Of a stretch of DNA of 64,000 bases, positions 12,254 through 23,266 are shown piece by piece. The stretch is from Melampsora larici-populina 98AG31 (lineage: Eukaryota > Basidiomycota > Pucciniomycetes > Pucciniales > Melampsoraceae): positions 443,380 through 507,379 of the forward strand of contig NW_006768797.1 of NCBI RefSeq assembly GCF_000204055.1, in the 5' to 3' direction. Each line of letters opens with the position of its first letter. The stretch's first letter is position 1. A program made the translations under genes and the position numbers. The notes under the pieces were generated by a model. It was given only the letters and a program-made list of their open reading frames with translations, did no database searches and was not told the origin of the DNA.

Positions 12254-12398
12254 AAAAATAGGGCGATTGAGCTGCTTATGTGATCACTATGGGTTTTGGT
12301 TTTTTTCATTCGAAATTTATTCAATATAAATTCGATGAATGTTCGACTCAACATTCGCTGATCTTTCGTCGCAAGTTCATCAAAACTGCAAACGGCTG
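12254..12398 (-). repeat. right terminal inverted repeat of the mariner-type element
   Basis: Inverted partner of 7819-7963, ending CTGCAAACGGCTG next to the TA at 12399-12400. It directly precedes the transposase start. Confidence 0.93.
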
Positions 12399-12400
12399 TA

Positions 12401-14839
12401 TATAGATGATAAAACACGAACTAAATACATTATATACAATAGATTCTGGACTGAGGAAAAGGGTCAGAAACAGATTCTTACAAATGAGCTTGAGGAAGAC
12501 TCAGCATTTGAGCATCAAGTCTGAGTACTGAATACTGAAAGGAAGTGTTGAGTATCTGTGATACATACTTAGGTATCAACAACATCACAGGCAAACTTAA
12601 CCATGGAAGTCTCACTCTGGAGTCTGGACCTAACCACCAACTCCAGGGAGGGACTTACGCGTAAAGTCAAAATCCTGGTGTGGAATCGGACGGGGCATTT
12701 CTTCAAATTCTAAGAATCCCTTTCCTTGTCCGTTTCAATTTTGAAGTGCCCTTGACGTTATAACAAAAGTATACATAACACATCAATGTCATCTTTAATA
12801 TGCCGCTCTTGGCTTCTCAATGACTCAATGTAACAATAAGTTATCCAAAAAAAGGTGTTTGGGGCCAAACAGACCCAGACAACTTTGAAATGCTGCGCGT
12901 CAAAAACTCTGGGGTCCAAGTCAAAATCCTGAAGATTAAACAGCACTTTGTGCTTAGCCAAGTGGCCTAATGATAATGCATTTAAGATTAATCCTCATAA
13001 TCACTCTCTTTCCCCTATAATTATTCACCGAACAGGTCTGGTGTTCTATTGCTGATTTGAGTCTACTATGGCTAGATCAATGAGATCACTTACGGTCCAA
13101 CTTGATTTCACCAAGGTGGACCGTGGATTCTCAGCTCGAGATCCTCTATCTAAATCAAACAACAAGTGGAGAATTTATTCATTTATTCATTTAGTTAGTT
13201 AGTTAGTTTCTAACCAGCCTGAATAAAATGAGCTTAGACAAGCTCCCACCTAACCCCTTATATAGTCTGGCCAGACCAAGGGTTCATTCCCAGAAAGGTA
13301 TATAAGATATCTGATCCTCTTGAGGAGCTTTTTGATCAAACATTGTGACATGGCTCCTTTGCCATGCCAATCATGTCAATACACTTTGAGCTCTTGATTC
13401 CAGGGGTCAGGTAGAGTGAGCAGAAACTGCAACACTGTCAAATCCTGAGATTGGATGTAGTTTAAGATATTCAAAGTACAGAGTGGTAAGACTTGGGGTT
13501 GCGGTAAGGTTTTTGCTTGGGTGGGGTTTGATTGATTAAGCAAAGATATAAATGACAGGACTGTCAAGCCTTCAGCTTCAATAGTGTCCAAGACCCTGGA
13601 AACCAAGTTTCACTGTGGGTCAGATGGTGGCATGTTGTTCTGATCCATGTTCATCTAAAGAAGTTGGTTTGCATAATGTATATATATATATGTATAGTGT
13701 CACTGCATTTGCCCAACGTTACATGAAACGTGTCCTTGGGCCAACAGCCGGAGTCTAAATGTGTGCTCATTGACGTGACCAACACCCAATGTAGAACAAC
13801 CAGGGGTTTGGTTTGCATAAATGGTGAGAGACAGTCTGAATGTGACCACAATAGCCACTAGCCCGTGCTTATCTAGAACAACCAGGGGCTTGGTTTTGAA
13901 ATGAGGCATGAATGGAAATACAGACGGTCAAGACCGCTAAAAGTTCAAGCTTGAGACAATGCAGTACCCTCGTTTGATGATGGATCCTTCTAGCGGGCGG
14001 TGTCAAAATTCAGGACACAGAATTGACTGTTATGAATGGATCATGATGACAGTACTTCTCATTAATATGGTATCAAACTCTTCCAATTCTACACATCAAT
14101 CTTGCCTAATCCTACAAATTAACCCTGTAAATTCCTCCACTGCCTTTTTAATCCAAAAAAAAATAATTGTAAAAGTGTTTACAAAAGCATGTCAACACCT
14201 CCTACCACTGTAACTCATACAATTTAGATATGTGAATATATAAACAAACTAGGTTGGTCACCCAAGGAATGCATGATGGCATTATTCTCTTCCAATAATA
14301 CAGACATAGTGGAACACCAATACCAAATGAAGGTGGGCTTGTGTTTGAGGTAAAAATGCTCAATCATTAAAAACTTTGGTAAATTGACTTCATCAAGCAA
14401 AACTGGGAGAGACAACTGGGCAACTTTGATGTTGGATGAAGTAAGTTGGCCTTCCAGTTATATATAATTGTGGCCCGGTCAATTCAACCTTTTGATATGA
14501 TCAGGCTGGAGCTCATACCACGTGGAATTGTGTGAAAACCCTATGGGCTCTTCATTGGGGTAAACCAGAAAACAGTGAGTACACTGTCACAGGTGTTTGG
14601 TATTTGACTTTCTTGCTAGGCCTAGAGTATAAGAAGCCTGTTGTGTCACAGGATTTCAACACAATAATGTGATCTTGTCAAACTGTACTTAAAGCAAATC
14701 TAGTATTTGCACTTGGTTCAGTCAATCTTATATGACTTGTTCTTTCAGATTGAACAAGAGCAAATACTGATGTGTTAATGTCCTTACATATCAAAGTGAT
14801 CAAGTCTGCCAAAGGCCTCAATCTGACCAAAGTGTGTGG
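12401..14839. other. intergenic, no supportable gene
   Basis: The notable contents are a short TTAG microsatellite (about 13190-13208) and a local direct repeat around AACAACCAGGGG-TTGGTTT (13794-13816 and 13877-13899). A weak tRNA-like box A sits at about 12960-12980 (CCAAGTGGCCTAATGATAA), possibly a SINE head. None of the ORFs has a recognisable domain. Confidence 0.45.
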
Positions 14840-14849
14840 GTGTGATCAA

Positions 14850-15455
14850 CGCTGCCACGATACGATACTCGGTATAGTATCGAGGATACCCGGTAAAGTA
14901 TCTTTTTCAAGATACTGTCTCAAACACATATCGGTACAGTATAGCCCAATAGGATACGATACTGGATACCGTATTGAATTCCAAGATACTGTTCCCGGCC
15001 GGTTTGGGTACAGTATCCTTGATACTAGGTATGATACCGATACGTATCTAGTATCAGTGTTTTTGACGATACCATTACGATACTGATAAAGTATCGCGTA
15101 TCTTAAACGATACTGGTAAGATATTGAGTATCTTTACACGATACTGGAAAAGTATTGTGTATCTTTGACAATACTATTATAGTATCGAGTATCTTTGGAC
15201 GATACTGGACAAGTATCGCGCTGTATCACGTATCCCAGTTGCTTTTGTGCTAAATAAGATACTGAAAGGTACTGAAAGATACCGGGATACTATCCAGGAC
15301 CCCAACCGGTAAAGTATCGGCCTCCGCGGTACTATACTGGATATGGTATCGGATCCCAGGATACCATGTCAGGACCCAGCAAGTACAGTATCGCCGATAC
15401 CGATACTGAGTATCGGGGGTAGGATACTGCAAAAAAGATACGATACCGATAATTT
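14850..15455. repeat. GATAC/GTATC palindrome-rich repeat zone
   Basis: About 600 bases are saturated with GATAC and its complement GTATC, often as CGATACTG or GTATCGAG, several per 60 bases and on both strands. There is no fixed period, but many pairs form short palindromes (for example AGTATCG...CGATACT). It ends sharply on both sides in ordinary sequence. ORFs through it read as Tyr/Arg/Asp-rich nonsense and are not genes. It could be a degenerate satellite or a foldback element. Confidence 0.85.
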
Positions 15456-15935
15456 ACTATGATTAGTAAAGTAAAGGTGGCAGCGTTGGTGTGATGAGCT
15501 TTTTGCACAGGTATGGTCAGAGTACTTTGAGTTCTCCACTGTACAAAGAGCCAAAAAAGGTACTGACCACACTAAGTAAAACTTGATGTTAGCATGGTTA
15601 CTTTGCCACGGTGGTTGAGGCACATGATTTGAGCCATGCAGGGGAGATAGGCCGCCTAATGGCAATCTGGAAACGCTGGGCAATAATGGCACAAGTAATG
15701 CCAGGAATGTCGCATTATTGCTGTTACATACCACAAATAGCAATGCTACTGGAGGAAGACTTACCAAAGGAATTAGCCCATGTGACTAAACATTCACTGC
15801 TATTACCATCCAACAAACATAATGGACATTGGCTTGCTCTGGAAAAATTCTTGGAAGTGCATATATTCTGGCTAAAACATCATTCACAGGGGCAAAAATT
15901 GATGCTCACAACTATGTGAGTGTTGAAATTTTCTT

Positions 15936-16004
15936 GTTTTGTTCCCATTTGTTTCCCATTTGTTTCCAATTTGTTTCCCATTTGTTTCCCATTTGTTTCC
16001 CTTT
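15936..16004. repeat. 11-bp tandem repeat (TTTGTTTCCCA)
   Basis: About six head-to-tail copies of an 11-base pyrimidine-rich unit, with one variant copy (TTTGTTTCCAA). It lies at the edge of the CTGAG-rich zone that follows. Confidence 0.9.
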
Positions 16005-16024
16005 TCTTTCTGTTTGTCAGCTGA

Positions 16025-17000
16025 TTACGTGATCATCAGGAACTGAGCAGACAAACTAAGCCTTCCTCAGCATTTATTCCTGAGCAAAGAAGTCTGAGGA
16101 AGGGCTGATCCATCTGCTCAGCTGATCCTGAGCGGAATTCCCTGGTTCAGTAAGCTCCAAGGGATGCCACCAATGTATAGCTTAGGGGCTGAGCTGAACT
16201 GAGTATTCCCTTAGCTAAGTCTCTGAAGTATCCCCCAGATGGATCACAGAGCGCCAAGCTTGCCTCAAGCTTCATGGCTCCGGAATGAAGCCTGAGGCCC
16301 GTCTGCTCGTTCAACTGAGCTGCTCAGTTATTCCTCAGGGGAATCCCTGAGATCAGGAGGGTCCGGAGGATTTCACTGCTCATTGGATGAGGGGCTGCTC
16401 AGTTATTCCTCAGGGGCATCCCTGAGATCAGGAGGATCCGGAGGATTTCACTGCTCATTGGATGAGGGGCTGCTCAGTTATTCCTCAGGGGCATCCCTGA
16501 GATCAGGAGGATCTGGAGGATTTCACTGCTCATTGGATGAGGGCCTGCTCAGCTAGTCCTCAGGGGCATTCCTGGCCGGATCAGAAGGATCCAAAGGATG
16601 TCACTGAGTATTGGCTGAGGGGCTGCTCAGGTGATCTCAGCCCCTCAGTGTGAAAAACTTTATCCGGGGATATCACTGAGGATTAGCTGAGCAATGAGCA
16701 GATGGGATGACGCTTTTATCAGGCTTCATTCCTTAGCAAGGAAGTCTGAGAAAAGTCCGGCCCATCAGTGATCCAGTCAGGGGATGCTACTGAGTATTTG
16801 CTGAGCATCTCAAATGGGACGCCCCTGGGCAGGCTTCTTCACTGAAAAATGAAGCCTCAGGAAGGTATAGTTCATGTGCTCATCTTCATTTTGAACAAAT
16901 TGCTGAGTATTCAGTGCCTCATGAGCTGATCCTGATTACTCATTGGGAATCAGTTATTGCTCATCCAAGATGGAAATGAGCCTTCTCAATAAATGTCAAG
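16025..17000. repeat. CTGAG/CTCAG-rich zone with a 75-bp tandem repeat
   Basis: The core consists of 75-base units starting TGCTCAGTTATTCCTCAGGGG at 16321, 16396 and 16471, with a more diverged unit from 16546. Each unit holds a small inverted repeat (CCTCAGGGGCATCCCTGAGG-like). The flanks, 16040-16320 and 16620-16990, are dense in the same CTGAG/CTCAG words without a strict period. No coding content is seen. Confidence 0.88.
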
Positions 17001-17764
17001 TAAAATATGAGAACCACAGGATGATCACCTGAACACAAACAAGATTGTGAATTGAATCAATCTGAAAGAAAATGAATCTTTTTTGGAGAATTCCAAAAAG
17101 TCTACAACGCTCACATGTATGTGAGTATCTATTTTGGCCCCTGTGATTATAATACAATGGTCAGTGCAAATGTTCAGTTTATCTGAAGATCATGTGAAGC
17201 ACTCAATTCCAATATAAAGCTCTTAAATGCCATCTCTTACTAGGGCAGTGAAACAGACCTGCAGAACGTGACTTATTGGCTCTCAGGACTTATTGCTTGG
17301 GTTAGACAATGTAACAAATTTCATTGCATAATATTTTTTGTTGGCTGACATACATTCATTTTTGTTGTTGATGTTGATTACAATTATGAAAGTTGATGCT
17401 GCTATATAATCAAATTGGAAGCAGGCCATAAAATTGTCTTCCAGGGGAATCTTAACATTATTACTCAGGCTTTGATGGACTTATTCCTGTCTTATGTGAA
17501 TCAAAGATTGGCAAATAACAGCTCCACACAACCTCCAGCACAGGTAAAGAACGCATGCCAAACCAGATTGTGTAATATGCTCAAAGCAATCTGGGCTGAC
17601 AAAGACACAGGTCAATCTTTGCAATTTTGTTGTGGTGTGAAGGATGTGTTATTGTTGTGATTGAATGACAAGACCCTAATTGATGATGGACACTGTAATC
17701 AAACAGATAGCACAGTGTTTGTAATATTTATATCCAAATTCTAGTACTCCATGTACTAGGTAAA
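17001..17764. other. intergenic, no supportable gene
   Basis: One 81-codon ORF (17415-17660) contains a possible short exon but no domain. Nothing else is supportable. Confidence 0.4.
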
Positions 17765-18740
17765 CCATTCATTAGTCAGTTACCTGCAATTTCACCCTGG
17801 TTTTTGTATGATTGGCCTCAAGTGGATCTTCTGCCGCGCACTTATCTTTCTTTTTGTTTTTGGTGTCTTTCTTCTTGGACTCTTTCAAAGCAGCTTGCTC
17901 TTTATCTTTTTCATGTAAATCTTTGGCTGCCTTCCGGTTTGCATTGGTTCATGCTTTCCCTTTGACAGATTGAGGTATCTTTGGTGTTCCATGAGAACAA
18001 CACACCTTTTTACGTTTGAGCCACAGTGTCTGCCATAATTTCAACCGGTTGGAATTCATCTTGCCACTGGGTGAAAGCATTGAACAGACAGTTGAATTGA
18101 CCAGGTATGATTTCACTAGCCAACACTATAGCCAAACCGCTAGGTTGGGTGACCATGTTGATGTGCTTTGCAACATCCCATGCAAACTCTGGTGGAAACT
18201 AATTCAGTGGGCCCAAATCTGACGGCTCAGTAAAAATCAAGTAGAATTTTTTTTTGAACACTTGTTACAACTGTGTGACTAGGGCTTTAAGCAGTGGGGT
18301 ATTTCAAATAGGGTTGTCTTTCCCACAGGGCAGTGCAAATGGCCTACGTTCCACCGGTGGTGGTGGTGGTGGTAGCTGAGGAAGCTTGTTGATCAGGTGT
18401 ATGAGTTCTGTCTCACTCATCTCCAGAGCGCTGTCAAAGTTGTCAGAGGTCAGTGCGCGGTGAGCGGGCTTTGGCCTCTGCTGGGAGGCAGTTTGAGCAG
18501 TCACAGGGTTGCATGTGGACTTTGAACTGTTGTTTGACATTGCCAACAACATTCTTGTCGGCTTCTTGTCGGCTGTGTCAAGTGGAATATACCCATGACT
18601 GATCAGACCTGTCAGTATAGCACAAGGATGATTGTATGTTGATATGACATATAGACTCACCTGAGATCAACTGCCAGAGCCACACACAGGCACGCGAGTG
18701 TTATTGCTAGCGCATCCATGCACTCATTGTCAATTTGGTC
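17765..18740 (-). pseudogene. decayed gene of unknown family
   Basis: Three minus-strand pieces look like exons of one gene. One is 18660-18304 (GLISHGYIPLDTADKKPTRM... ending in a Pro-rich stretch). The next, about 18209-18020, follows an acceptor and reads FPPEFAWDVAKHINMVTQ... to MADTVAQT. The last, about 18022-17787, is a Lys-rich stretch reading KAAKDLHEKDKEQAALKESKKKD and ends at a donor. The last two are out of frame with each other by one base, and a TGA interrupts the Lys-rich piece near 17950, so the gene appears broken. The family is not recognised; a multicopy or transposon-associated rust gene is possible. Confidence 0.4.
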
Positions 18741-19356
18741 AGCCGGTGTTTTCCATTTTTTACTTTAGATGTAAGTCCCTTGCTGGAGTGGTGATTAGGC
18801 CCAGCAAAGGACTTAGTTAAGTTTGCAAAAACAGCTTGTACAACAATCCCAGAGCCTATCTGAGTACTGTAGGCTGTGTTCAAGACCTGCTGGGACTTAA
18901 TTACGAAAGAAAAAAGAGCACAAAATTTGTTGAAAATGTTAAAAAAAGTTTTATGGAGAGGCAACCAAACCAGGAACGGCTGTAAAGGAAACAAAGAAAA
19001 GCAGTCCTTTGGATCCGTTTTTTCTTTGGTTAATGGAAAATTTGGGATTATAGTCATCAAGGATTGCAATTCACAAGGTTTGGATTTGGGAGTGGTTGTA
19101 TGCGTCAAGTATTTCATGATGAGAGATACTTCAGACTCTTATAACGTGTATACCACTCATGATGACACTCAACGGTATTCAAGTTTCTCAAGATGAGAGT
19201 TAATCATATCCAAATTCTAATATAAATATTACATGAGCTGATTAGCTTGCGCATTCTTATTTACTTGGAAGGGATCTTTTGGTCTCACATCACTTTAAAC
19301 TGATCACCGACTTTGATTGAATGAACCCCAATTCTTCAATCTTTGTTCTTATACAT
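18741..19356. other. intergenic, no supportable gene
   Basis: Overlapping ORFs on both strands (18707-19196) lack domains and look like chance ORFs. Confidence 0.4.
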
Positions 19357-19359
19357 ATT

Positions 19360-20283
19360 AGCGGTGTACAAACCTACAACCCAACATGAAAACCCATGAA
19401 AAAAACCCATGAAAACCCAACTTCTTCATGGGTTTTTCTGACGGGTTTTTTTCATGGGTTGCCCTGGAAAGGTTTGAACGCCCCAACTCCTAAAACATGT
19501 CTTGAAAGTTGAGTCACAGGCCACACGCTGCTCTTGTCATCACTTGAGGCCTTAACTTTACTCCACATCTCTCTTTTTTGCATCCAGCTCAACCACCGCG
19601 CTTTTTGTATCGATAAAGGTTTTTCTTGATTTGAATCTCACACTACTTCAAGGAAATTTTAGTTTTGAAAGTTTCATCTCTTTTTGTTTGAAATAAAACG
19701 ATATCTTGTGCTTTTTTGAAACAAAACGATCTCGTTTGCATTTGACTGAAAACAATATCTTCGCTTTAGAAGTATCATCTCAAAGTCTTAGAAGCCAACT
19801 TCAACAGTTTCTTTTTGAGATGAAACGATATGTTTTTTTATTGAAAACGATGTCTTCATTTCAAAAGTCTCATGTCAAAGGTCTGAAAGGCAATTCAGAT
19901 CAGTTTTTGTTTGAAGTAAAACGATACATTGTGCGATCGTTTGAAATAAAACGATCGCTTTTGAATTCTTCAAATTGCAAAGGTTGAAACAAACCGAAGA
20001 GAGGGAAACTTTGAAATCAGCATACATCAGGTATTTAGACAAGCAGCATATGTTTATTTTGTAAGGATTTGTGTTATTGGGTGTGTTGCGTTGACCAAGA
20101 AGGGGTGGGGTTGGTTGAGTCTACATATATCGAACACAACTGTTTTTTTCAACAAACGGGTGGTGAGATCTAGACGATTTTGACCCATGTGAAAAAACCC
20201 ATGAAAAAAACCCATGAAGAAGTTGGGTTTTCATGGGTTTTTTTCATGGGTTTTCATGTTGGGTTGTAGGTTTGTACACCGCT
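19360..20283. mobile_element. 0.9-kb non-autonomous inverted-repeat element
   Basis: The ends are nearly perfect inverted copies of about 80 bases beginning AGCGGTGTACAAACCTACAA and running into CATGAAAACCCATG repeats, which themselves fold back. A 3-bp ATT flanks both ends (19357-19359 and 20284-20286), a possible target duplication. The interior carries about six degenerate copies of a GTTTGAAATAAAACGAT-type word (19685-19970) and no transposase. Superfamily not assigned. Confidence 0.85.
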
Positions 20284-20286
20284 ATT

Positions 20287-20681
20287 ATACACGGTTTCAC
20301 TACCGATTTGAATCATCAATCCATCATAGGTTGATCAAGTTTAGAAACCTCTTCTCTAGCGATTTCTTCAATCAAAACACCTAATAAAGAGAAACGCCCC
20401 AAAAATGAAAATCAAAAGGCAAAGAGTCAGTTCAAAAACAATTTGACATCCTCTATTTGGAATGATAAGAATTCAAGATTGGTCAGGATTAAAAACCTAT
20501 GGCAATTAAAGCAGAACCATGTAAACTTTTTAACATTAGTTTTGGATCTAATTTCTTTTTAGATGGTCGACCTGCTTTGATCGGTTTGGGAGTCATTAAG
20601 TTTTGATTCGTGTAAAATCTCGAAGCGGTTTCGTGGATTGAAACTAATAATGACTAATACCAAAGAGAAAAATTGATACGT
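20287..20681. other. intergenic, 3' flank of the next gene
   Basis: AT-rich DNA downstream of the minus-strand gene that ends at 20682. No gene or repeat is evident. Confidence 0.4.
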
Positions 20682-21380
20682 TTAGTTCATGTTTTGGGGG
20701 GGGGGTGTTTTTGCTTTTTGGAAAAATGTGAAACTTACTGAAGATGGTAATACTTTTTGAGGGTTGGATGTCGTGTGGTTTGTTAGTACATTTTGGATTG
20801 GTAGGGTTTTGGAAACGATTGGCTTACGATGGTTTAGGTCTTCTGGAAATGGTGTTGGTTCGGGAATCGGTTCTGTTCTCTGTCCCTCAGAAACAGAAAC
20901 AGAAATAGAAGTAGAAGTCGAAGGTATCGGTGCTGGTTGAGAAGTAGTATGTATCGAATCAGATTGATTTTCTTTCTTTTCTGTTGGTTCTTCTTCTTCT
21001 TCGTCATCATTAGAATGAATTGAATCATCAACTTCATCTTCATTCAATTTTCTTTTCTTCTTCAATAAGTTTTCCTTAATCTTCGCATTCCTAATCTTTC
21101 TTAATTCTTTTTTTCTTTCATTTCTTTTCTTAGTTTTCTCTTGACTAATCTTTTGTCTTTTTAATACATTTTTTAAATTCATATACCATGGTCCTTCTTC
21201 TATTTGATATTTTCGTTTGAATCTTAATGAACTTGGTTTGTCTTTTGGTTTGGATTTTTGATAACTTTTTTCATTTTCTTCGGATGATGATGATGAGGGC
21301 GAGGATCGGTTGGTTGGATTGGTTTCTGGTTGTGAATATCTATGAGTTCTATGACAAGTGTAAATTGAGTCCTCATCCAT
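20682..21380 (-). CDS. basic, acidic-patch nuclear-type protein, unknown function
   Basis: The start is placed at the ATG at 21380 (MDEDSIYTCHRTHRYSQ), because reading further upstream uses only a GTG and soon runs into transposon DNA. The 232-residue product has a Ser-rich stretch (SSPSSSSSEENEKS). A conserved-looking core follows (SLRFKRKYQIEEGPWYMNLKNVLKRQK), then a highly basic coiled segment with candidate nuclear localisation signals (KKRNERKKELRKIRNAK, LLKKKRKLNEDE), an acidic run (DDEEEEEPTEKKE) and a Pro/Ser tail. It looks like a nuclear or nucleolar factor, but no family is recognised. The 7.9-kb transposon is inserted 20-odd bases beyond a probable 5' leader, between this gene and dsc2, which probably once shared a divergent promoter. 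Confidence 0.6.
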   Translation of the reverse strand: MDEDSIYTCHRTHRYSQPETNPTNRSSPSSSSSEENEKSYQKSKPKDKPSSLRFKRKYQIEEGPWYMNLKNVLKRQKISQEKTKKRNERKKELRKIRNAKIKENLLKKKRKLNEDEVDDSIHSNDDEEEEEPTEKKENQSDSIHTTSQPAPIPSTSTSISVSVSEGQRTEPIPEPTPFPEDLNHRKPIVSKTLPIQNVLTNHTTSNPQKVLPSSVSFTFFQKAKTPPPQNMN

Positions 21381-21463
21381 TGTTTCTGTTTGGTTTTGAT
21401 TCGGCGTGGTTTTGAATTTTCTTTCTGGTGAGAAGTGTTTGAAGAGGGGCTTGGTTACGGTGG

Positions 21464-22862
21464 TACGGAAGCCGTGACGTGAAGTGACCGCCACGGTTTT
21501 TTCAAAACTTCGGTTTTCGGTTTTTGGTTTTCAGATTTCAGATTTTCGACTTTTCAGTCTTTTTTGAATTTCTGATCTCCTACGGAAGCCCAAACTTATT
21601 CAATCGCCTCAAAGATCAAGTTTGTTTCGACTCATTGGAAGACCCGATCGAACATCTCGAACACTATTGACGCCATCAATCACCACCTCGGCTGAAAGGC
21701 TTCCTTCAAATCTATAGCCCGTTGGCTTTCATATCTCAAACTCATCCACAACCTCCACAGATGAGTTCAGTTTCCATTCTCTTTTAGACCAAATGAGAAA
21801 CTGAACCATAGCTTTGATCTTCATATTGATTGTAAAAGATGGGAGGTGCATTTTCACTTCTTAAGCACCTTCAGTATGTCTGTTGACTTAAACGTTCATT
21901 GGCAAAAAAAGCATAGGATGAGTCGTCATCACTCGAGAATGCTTTATTAGAGCTATCTAGCCTTATCTAGCCTCGTGTATACTACGATCTATGTAACCAA
22001 GTTGTGAATTTGTCATTTAATAGTGATCAACGCATACTCTTTGAGCTCTTCATCTTGACAATAAGGACCATGAGACTATTGATCTTCACCAAGAAGATCA
22101 GAAAGAAGTATTTCCAGAAAGGAGTATTTGGAACCATACTGACACAAACCATTCAAGCAAACATAGGACGAGCTTGTTAGTTGCAGACCCTTAACAAGAT
22201 ACACCGACTCAAGATTAATGACATTGCAATAAACATGAAAACAAGCGATTGAGAAAGGCAAAAAAGCGAGGTGAAACTTTCAAATAATCTATCATCAAGC
22301 TAATATACATGATTAGTCTCAATTTTGTAGGTTCAAACTTTGGAACCGAATAGCCTCGAGAGGAAGAAAAGCAACATTTTTCACCGCGTAAAAAATGAAT
22401 TCAATAATCTCACCGTTGAACGTAAACAACCCGATCAATTCTGAGTTTACTCACACCGCCTAACCAGCTGGACACGTTCCCACTGATATGAATAGTTTTT
22501 GTGTAGACTTGATCACCAACGGAGCTGATGAGATTGAACATTTACCAGGATGTCATCATCATGGACTTGTTGCTCTTGAAAAAGAAGCAATTCGCCATTG
22601 TCTTTGAATTGAATAGAAATGTGGTCATCGTCATAGACTTCTCACAAATGTGCAAGGCAAGGGGCACTTTTAGACTACAAAAATGACAGTGTCTTTGCTA
22701 AGGGCAACGTAGTGTAGTCTTATTAATGCAGGGGCTTGAGGCAAATGCATGTTTGGAAATCAAAAAGACTGAAAAGTCGAAAATCTGAAAACTGAAAACC
22801 GAAAACTGAAAACCGAAGTTTTGTAAAAACCGTGGCGGTCACTTCACGTCACGGCTTCCGTA
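21464..22862. mobile_element. 1.4-kb non-autonomous element inside the left end of the 7.9-kb element
   Basis: The ends are inverted repeats of about 100 bases starting TACGGAAGCCGTGACGTGAA (21464-21565 and 22763-22862). They are flanked by the 6-bp repeat CGGTGG (21458-21463 and 22863-22868), which belongs to the host transposon's terminus. There is no transposase. Termini (TACGG) and duplication length (6 bp) agree with those of the larger element, suggesting the same or a related transposase mobilised it. Confidence 0.9.
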
Positions 22863-23266
22863 CGGTGGCCCACAAGCGCCAACTGCGCCAAAACGATAAA
22901 ACTTGGAAAAGTACGCTTTAGGCCCCGCTCACGACCCCGCCCAGCTCAACAGGACTGCTCCTGCCCGGTTCAGGCTATCACGTCTACCCGGGCAACTCCT
23001 CAGCATTTGGGTGATAACCTGTTATGGCGCAAGTGGCAGCTCGTGCCCTTCAATATTGACACAAATTGTGAATTTGATGATTCCCCACCTGAAACACATC
23101 TTTTATCATCTTTTTTGCTCCATTCTACACACGTCGTCGCGTCCATCATCAAAAAATTTGTTACGCCTCTCATCAATACTTTCTCTCTCAACTTTACATC
23201 GATCATCACACTCATTGTCAATTTAACACATCTTCACCTTTTAACAAGTTTTTCAAATCGATCTCA

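Larger units (their letters stand above)
7819..12398. mobile_element. Tc1/mariner-type DNA transposon carrying two genes
   Basis: The element is bounded by near-identical inverted repeats of about 145 bases (7819-7963 and 12254-12398), each starting CAGCCGTTTGCAG and flanked by a TA dinucleotide (7817-7818 and 12399-12400), the Tc1/mariner target duplication. Inside, a DD34E transposase runs leftward from 12182 and an unrelated multi-exon gene runs rightward from 8032. Each start codon lies about 70 bases inside its repeat. At 4.58 kb it is longer than a simple mariner because of the second gene and a nested 1.3-kb element. The transposase has an in-frame TGA, so this copy is probably inactive. 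Confidence 0.93.

Noticed and set aside
12958..12990. tRNA-like box A
   Set aside because: No convincing box B or cloverleaf; too weak to list as a tRNA or SINE.
14850..15455. CRISPR-like or tandem array in the GATAC zone
   Set aside because: There is no fixed repeat and spacer length, and the genome is eukaryotic.
18707..19196. Overlapping ORFs on both strands
   Set aside because: No domains, no splice context, unlike the exons nearby.
21381..21494. N-terminal extension of the nuclear-type protein
   Set aside because: It needs a GTG start and enters the transposon terminus at 21463; the ATG at 21380 fits better.
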